64,000 bases of DNA from positions 3,100,001 to 3,164,000 of the forward strand of contig JAJFZO010000889.1 of NCBI GenBank assembly GCA_021397835.1, written 5' to 3'. Both the position numbers and the translations under genes were made by a program. This DNA is from Moringa oleifera (taxonomy: Eukaryota > Streptophyta > Magnoliopsida > Brassicales > Moringaceae). Below are positions 60,939-64,000 of the stretch, piece by piece; positions within the stretch are counted from its first letter, which is position 1; each line of letters starts with the position of its first letter. The notes beneath the pieces were generated by a model. The model saw nothing but the letters and a program-made list of their open reading frames with translations. It did no database searches and had not been told where the DNA came from.

Positions 60939-62063
60939 TCAACAAGCGGCGGAAGGGTTGGCGAAGGGGTTGTAGAAGTGAGGCTTCGGGGTAATGGAGA
61001 AGGGGCCCTTGGTGTGGCTCTCGCCGCCTACGCCGCCGATCCTTTCGCAGGAAGGGCACATGGTGAGAGTGGCTGCCGGCATCTGCATGTAAAACGGTTG
61101 AGCCAGTTTCAGTGCTTTTAGTTCTTGGAGCTCTTTCTGCAGCCTCCTGTTCTCGTCCGTTAGTGTCTCGCAGCACTTCTTCAAGTACTCGCAGTCGACC
61201 TCTGTTTGCTTCAGCTTTGTCCTGCAAAGACAAGACAAAAACAGATGTAGAGCATACGTTAGCCTGATGAACAGCACTGAGATCTTAATTTGATCTTGTT
61301 TGTGGGTCTTTTGCTGTTTTTTCTGGGTTATGGACTCTGTACTGGTTATAATGAAAGATTAAATGGCATACCTGGCTCTTCTGTTCTGGAACCACACTTC
61401 GACTTGTCTCGGCCGGAGATTTAGCTGCCGTGCCAAAGCTTGTTTTTGCTTCTGTATATTGATAACAGGAACAATAACGAAAAGAGAAAGAAATTTATTC
61501 GAATGTCAAAAGCAAGTAATCAAATCCAATAAAGGCTAAGAAAATTCAAGAAACGAGGAGAAAGAGGAAGAGAGAATTACAGGGTTGAGAGTGCTGTGCT
61601 GCTTAAAGCTCTCCTCGAGAAGGGCGGACTGTTCCTTTGTGAGCCTGAGTTTCTTTCTTGCATTAACACCGTCTTCATCTTCATCGCTAACTCTGGAAGA
61701 AACCCTCTCAACCTCTACTTCTTCACTGCTAAGGTCTCTCTCCCTCTTCACCCTTCCACTGGAGAAGGAAGAAACAGCACTGTGAGGAGAAGCTTGACGA
61801 TATAAATGCTCACCGCCGGAGTACTCCTCACAACCTCTGTTCATATCAATCTTTCTGCATCCACCCACTTGATAACTCTCACCGGAGAGGCTCAACGTCA
61901 GCGACGGCTCGAAGTCCGCGGCCTGATTAAGCTTCAGGCCGCAGGGTTTCTTGGCCAGTGTTTGATTATTAACGCTAACACTGGACTTCGATGGAGTTTC
62001 CATGGATGATCTCAAGCCTAATCCTAGAGCAAGGCCTGTGTTACAAGAATCATCACGACCCAT
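60939..62063 (-). CDS. HAT22: class II homeodomain-leucine zipper transcription factor (HAT22 type)
   Basis: Nuclear transcription factor of HD-Zip class II, usually a repressor in auxin, cytokinin and shade responses. Exons (minus strand) 62063-61581, 61451-61372 and 61221-60939 give 281 residues (HAT22 is about that length). The start [17 protein letters not shown] matches the family; the frame opens five codons upstream at another ATG (62078), less likely. EAR-type repression motif SLTLSLS lies in the N-terminal third. The homeodomain is about residues 134-190 ([32 protein letters not shown]), directly followed by the leucine zipper to about 230, then the class-defining CPSCE at 243-247 and the HAT22-like end [12 protein letters not shown]. 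Introns interrupt the homeodomain at conserved places. Confidence 0.96.
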
Positions 62064-62315
62064 TTGAGAGAGATGCAATTATGTGAAAGGAAGGCCTAGA
62101 AATTGGGGAGGTTTTGTGCAGCGGGGAGGATGAAGTTTGGAAGTTATGGGGAGCAAAAGGGCTTTAAGAAGGGAGGGGAATGAGTATGGCTTTTTTTTTT
62201 TTTTTGGTGGGGAGAGATAGTTGGGTGGGTGGGTGGCTATGATTATTAATCAAAGTAATGGATTGAGCAGAGAAACGAATCCGAGTGTCTCTCTGTGTGT
62301 GTGGAAATTGTGAAA

Positions 62316-62355
<40 letters not shown>

Positions 62356-64000
62356 GCAAAGGTTGACCATTTGAACCCCCCACTTCATCACTATTGCCCC
62401 CATTGTAATATCAAACCAAGCAACCCTCTCCCTCTCTCTCTATCCTGCTGGAAAGCTACAGTTCACATGGCAAATGAGAATGATTCGTCAGCTACTCACC
62501 ACCAGTTTGTGTATTGAAATGACTAAAACCAGACTCATTGCATGATCCTTGTTTTGGCAATACTAGCAATTATTACCCAACTTTTTTCCTCTGTTCGCTT
62601 GTTTCCTCGGAAACCCAGATATGATTTTCTTGCTAATTCCTTTGATGGGTTTCAATAATTTTAATTTGCGTCTTTTGGATTTTGAAATTATGTCCAAAGA
62701 ATCATTGTTGGGTAGTGTTTCATTAACGAGTTCCCTTTATGACAGACCACATGAACTGTCCCCCACTCCCTGCCTGCTACCTTCAATTCATCTCTCTAGA
62801 GAGAGATGGGTACCATGTCACCTTGCTTACCAAGATTTGCATTCTCCCATTAATTAACAACACATGGTGGGTAGTTTTTTTTCTTGCTTATTATGAATGT
62901 CAAGAGATTAGATAGAGATGTGCACTACCCTTTGTTTGTTGCCCGAGAAAGCAAAAGAAAATCAAAAGAGAAAATCAAAAAAGAGCAAGAAAAGTAGGTA
63001 GGCGACACACAGACAAGTAGAGGTTTCAAACTGAGTTATAATGGTGCCAGAATATGATTCATCAACAAGAATCCGGATCTTTGCTTAACTAGAAAGTTGA
63101 TGTGGAGTCTCTTCCCGTGGCCCTACAATTTATTTCTCCTTATACATTGTATAAGCACTTCAATAATGCTTTGTCGGCTAAGGCCGATGAGTATTAGGTC
63201 ACCCACATAACATGATAAACCTAAATTAATACAACGGCCAAAATACACCAACGACGACACGAGCTTTATTGCCCCGTTTATTAAATTAGTACTTACATGG
63301 CAAAATTGAACCATCTCGTACAACTTTCTCGGCTACTAACCATTCATCAAAGGGATAAGTGTCTCTTGCCACGTTGATTAGGGTTACTTTGAACTCGATT
63401 TTTAAATTAAGAACTTGATGAAGTACATTAGTATTTATTAAGTTCGATTGATTAAGTTAGATGATTAGGCATGCAATCTTAATTAACATATCAACCCACT
63501 TTTTTAAGTCTTTAATTATGTGGTTAGTGGGTGTCTAGACATGACGCGTATTGTCGAATTTACGAGAGAATTACATGAAAGAATTATCGTATTAATTCAC
63601 TTTTAGTTGATTAATGATTATAAAGATAATAATGTTAAACAAGGGTGAGGTGTTTTGCACAAAGAGCGTATGAGCTTAATTTTGACTTTCTTGTATTAGG
63701 TGTTGATGGACCGGCATATAAAGTTGACTTTGCTATCTAATTTTCTCATTAACCGAACAACTATGGAATGTTAGACTTTATAAAAGTCGCATATTTAGTG
63801 CCTACTGCCTAGCTCTTTTCATTTTTTTGGGCCATATTTGTTCCACTTAATGGAATTTCAATAGGATACGGCTATCATGACAACAATATTCTTGCTATTA
63901 TGCATATTCTTTTTCTAGACTTCTTTTATACTTCTTCTAGATATCACTTGAGAAAATTAAAATAAATGATTAATCCGGAATATTATCAATTTGACTTTTT
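62064..64000. other. HD-Zip II upstream region
   Basis: Holds the HD-Zip leader (with poly-T near 62191-62206 and GGTGGGTGG-type repeats near 62221-62234) and its promoter. Beyond about 62.5 kb the DNA is AT-rich with no recognisable gene up to the window end. Confidence 0.5.
62317..62349 (-). repeat. CT/GA microsatellite in HD-Zip promoter or leader
   Basis: About sixteen CT units on the plus strand, followed by TATATA at 62350-62355, which on the minus strand is a plausible TATA region about 290 bases upstream of the HD-Zip start codon. In minus-strand terms the GA run lies just downstream of the TATA element. Confidence 0.75.

Overview
The window is nuclear DNA of a flowering plant. Genes are split by GT-AG introns, intergenic DNA is AT-rich with many CT/GA microsatellites, and the families are plant-specific (EPFL and CLE peptides, HD-Zip II, XTH). 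Conserved gene order points to a eudicot, probably a rosid; the sequence alone does not fix the species.

Left to right there are twelve protein genes. (1) The 3' two-thirds or more of an alpha-tubulin gene (+, 184-1626, cut by the window edge). (2) A four-exon gene for a 587-residue coiled-coil protein with AT-hook-like motifs (+, 3351-5922). (3) A single-exon SMI1/KNR4-like gene (+, 7950-9146). (4) COX6A, cytochrome c oxidase subunit 6a (+, 14812-17906, four exons). (5) A very acidic, Glu/Asn-rich single-pass membrane protein (-, 23061-25211). (6) Intronless mitochondrial NFS1 cysteine desulfurase (+, 26756-28114). (7) EPFL2-like secreted cysteine-rich peptide (-, 34434-35019, three exons). 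(8) A divergent RAD6-type ubiquitin-conjugating E2 of 152 residues (+, 36723-39381, six exons). (9) XTH6/7-type xyloglucan endotransglucosylase/hydrolase (+, 45582-46771, four exons). (10) FANCL, the Fanconi-anaemia RING ubiquitin ligase (-, 48667-53532, eleven exons). (11) A CLE signalling peptide (-, 54864-55061). (12) HAT22-type HD-Zip II transcription factor (-, 60939-62063, three exons). For every multi-exon gene I rebuilt the splice sites by hand; the phases agree and the total lengths fit the families, with the least certainty at FANCL exon 1, the FANCL exon 10 acceptor and gene 2.

The genes are not an operon; each has its own promoter. Their order is informative. From memory, COX6A, the acidic protein, EPFL2, XTH7 and HAT22 sit together on Arabidopsis chromosome 4 (about At4g37790-At4g37830), while NFS1, XTH6 and FANCL sit together on chromosome 5 (about At5g65720-At5g65740). 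This window carries both sets interleaved, as expected if it keeps the arrangement that was later duplicated and thinned in Arabidopsis.

The rest is non-coding: AT-rich spacers (largest 17.9-23.0 kb, 28.1-34.4 kb, 39.4-45.6 kb and 55.1-60.9 kb), several short tandem duplications, two C-run/A-run homopolymer tracts, many CT/GA microsatellites, and a cluster of G-boxes upstream of the XTH gene. I found no rRNA, no convincing tRNA, no intact transposon and no CRISPR. I did not find an obviously new biological system; the best leads are the divergent RAD6-like E2, the CLE peptide with a non-canonical position 7, the unassigned AT-hook gene and the exon-like chain at 12.6-13.4 kb.
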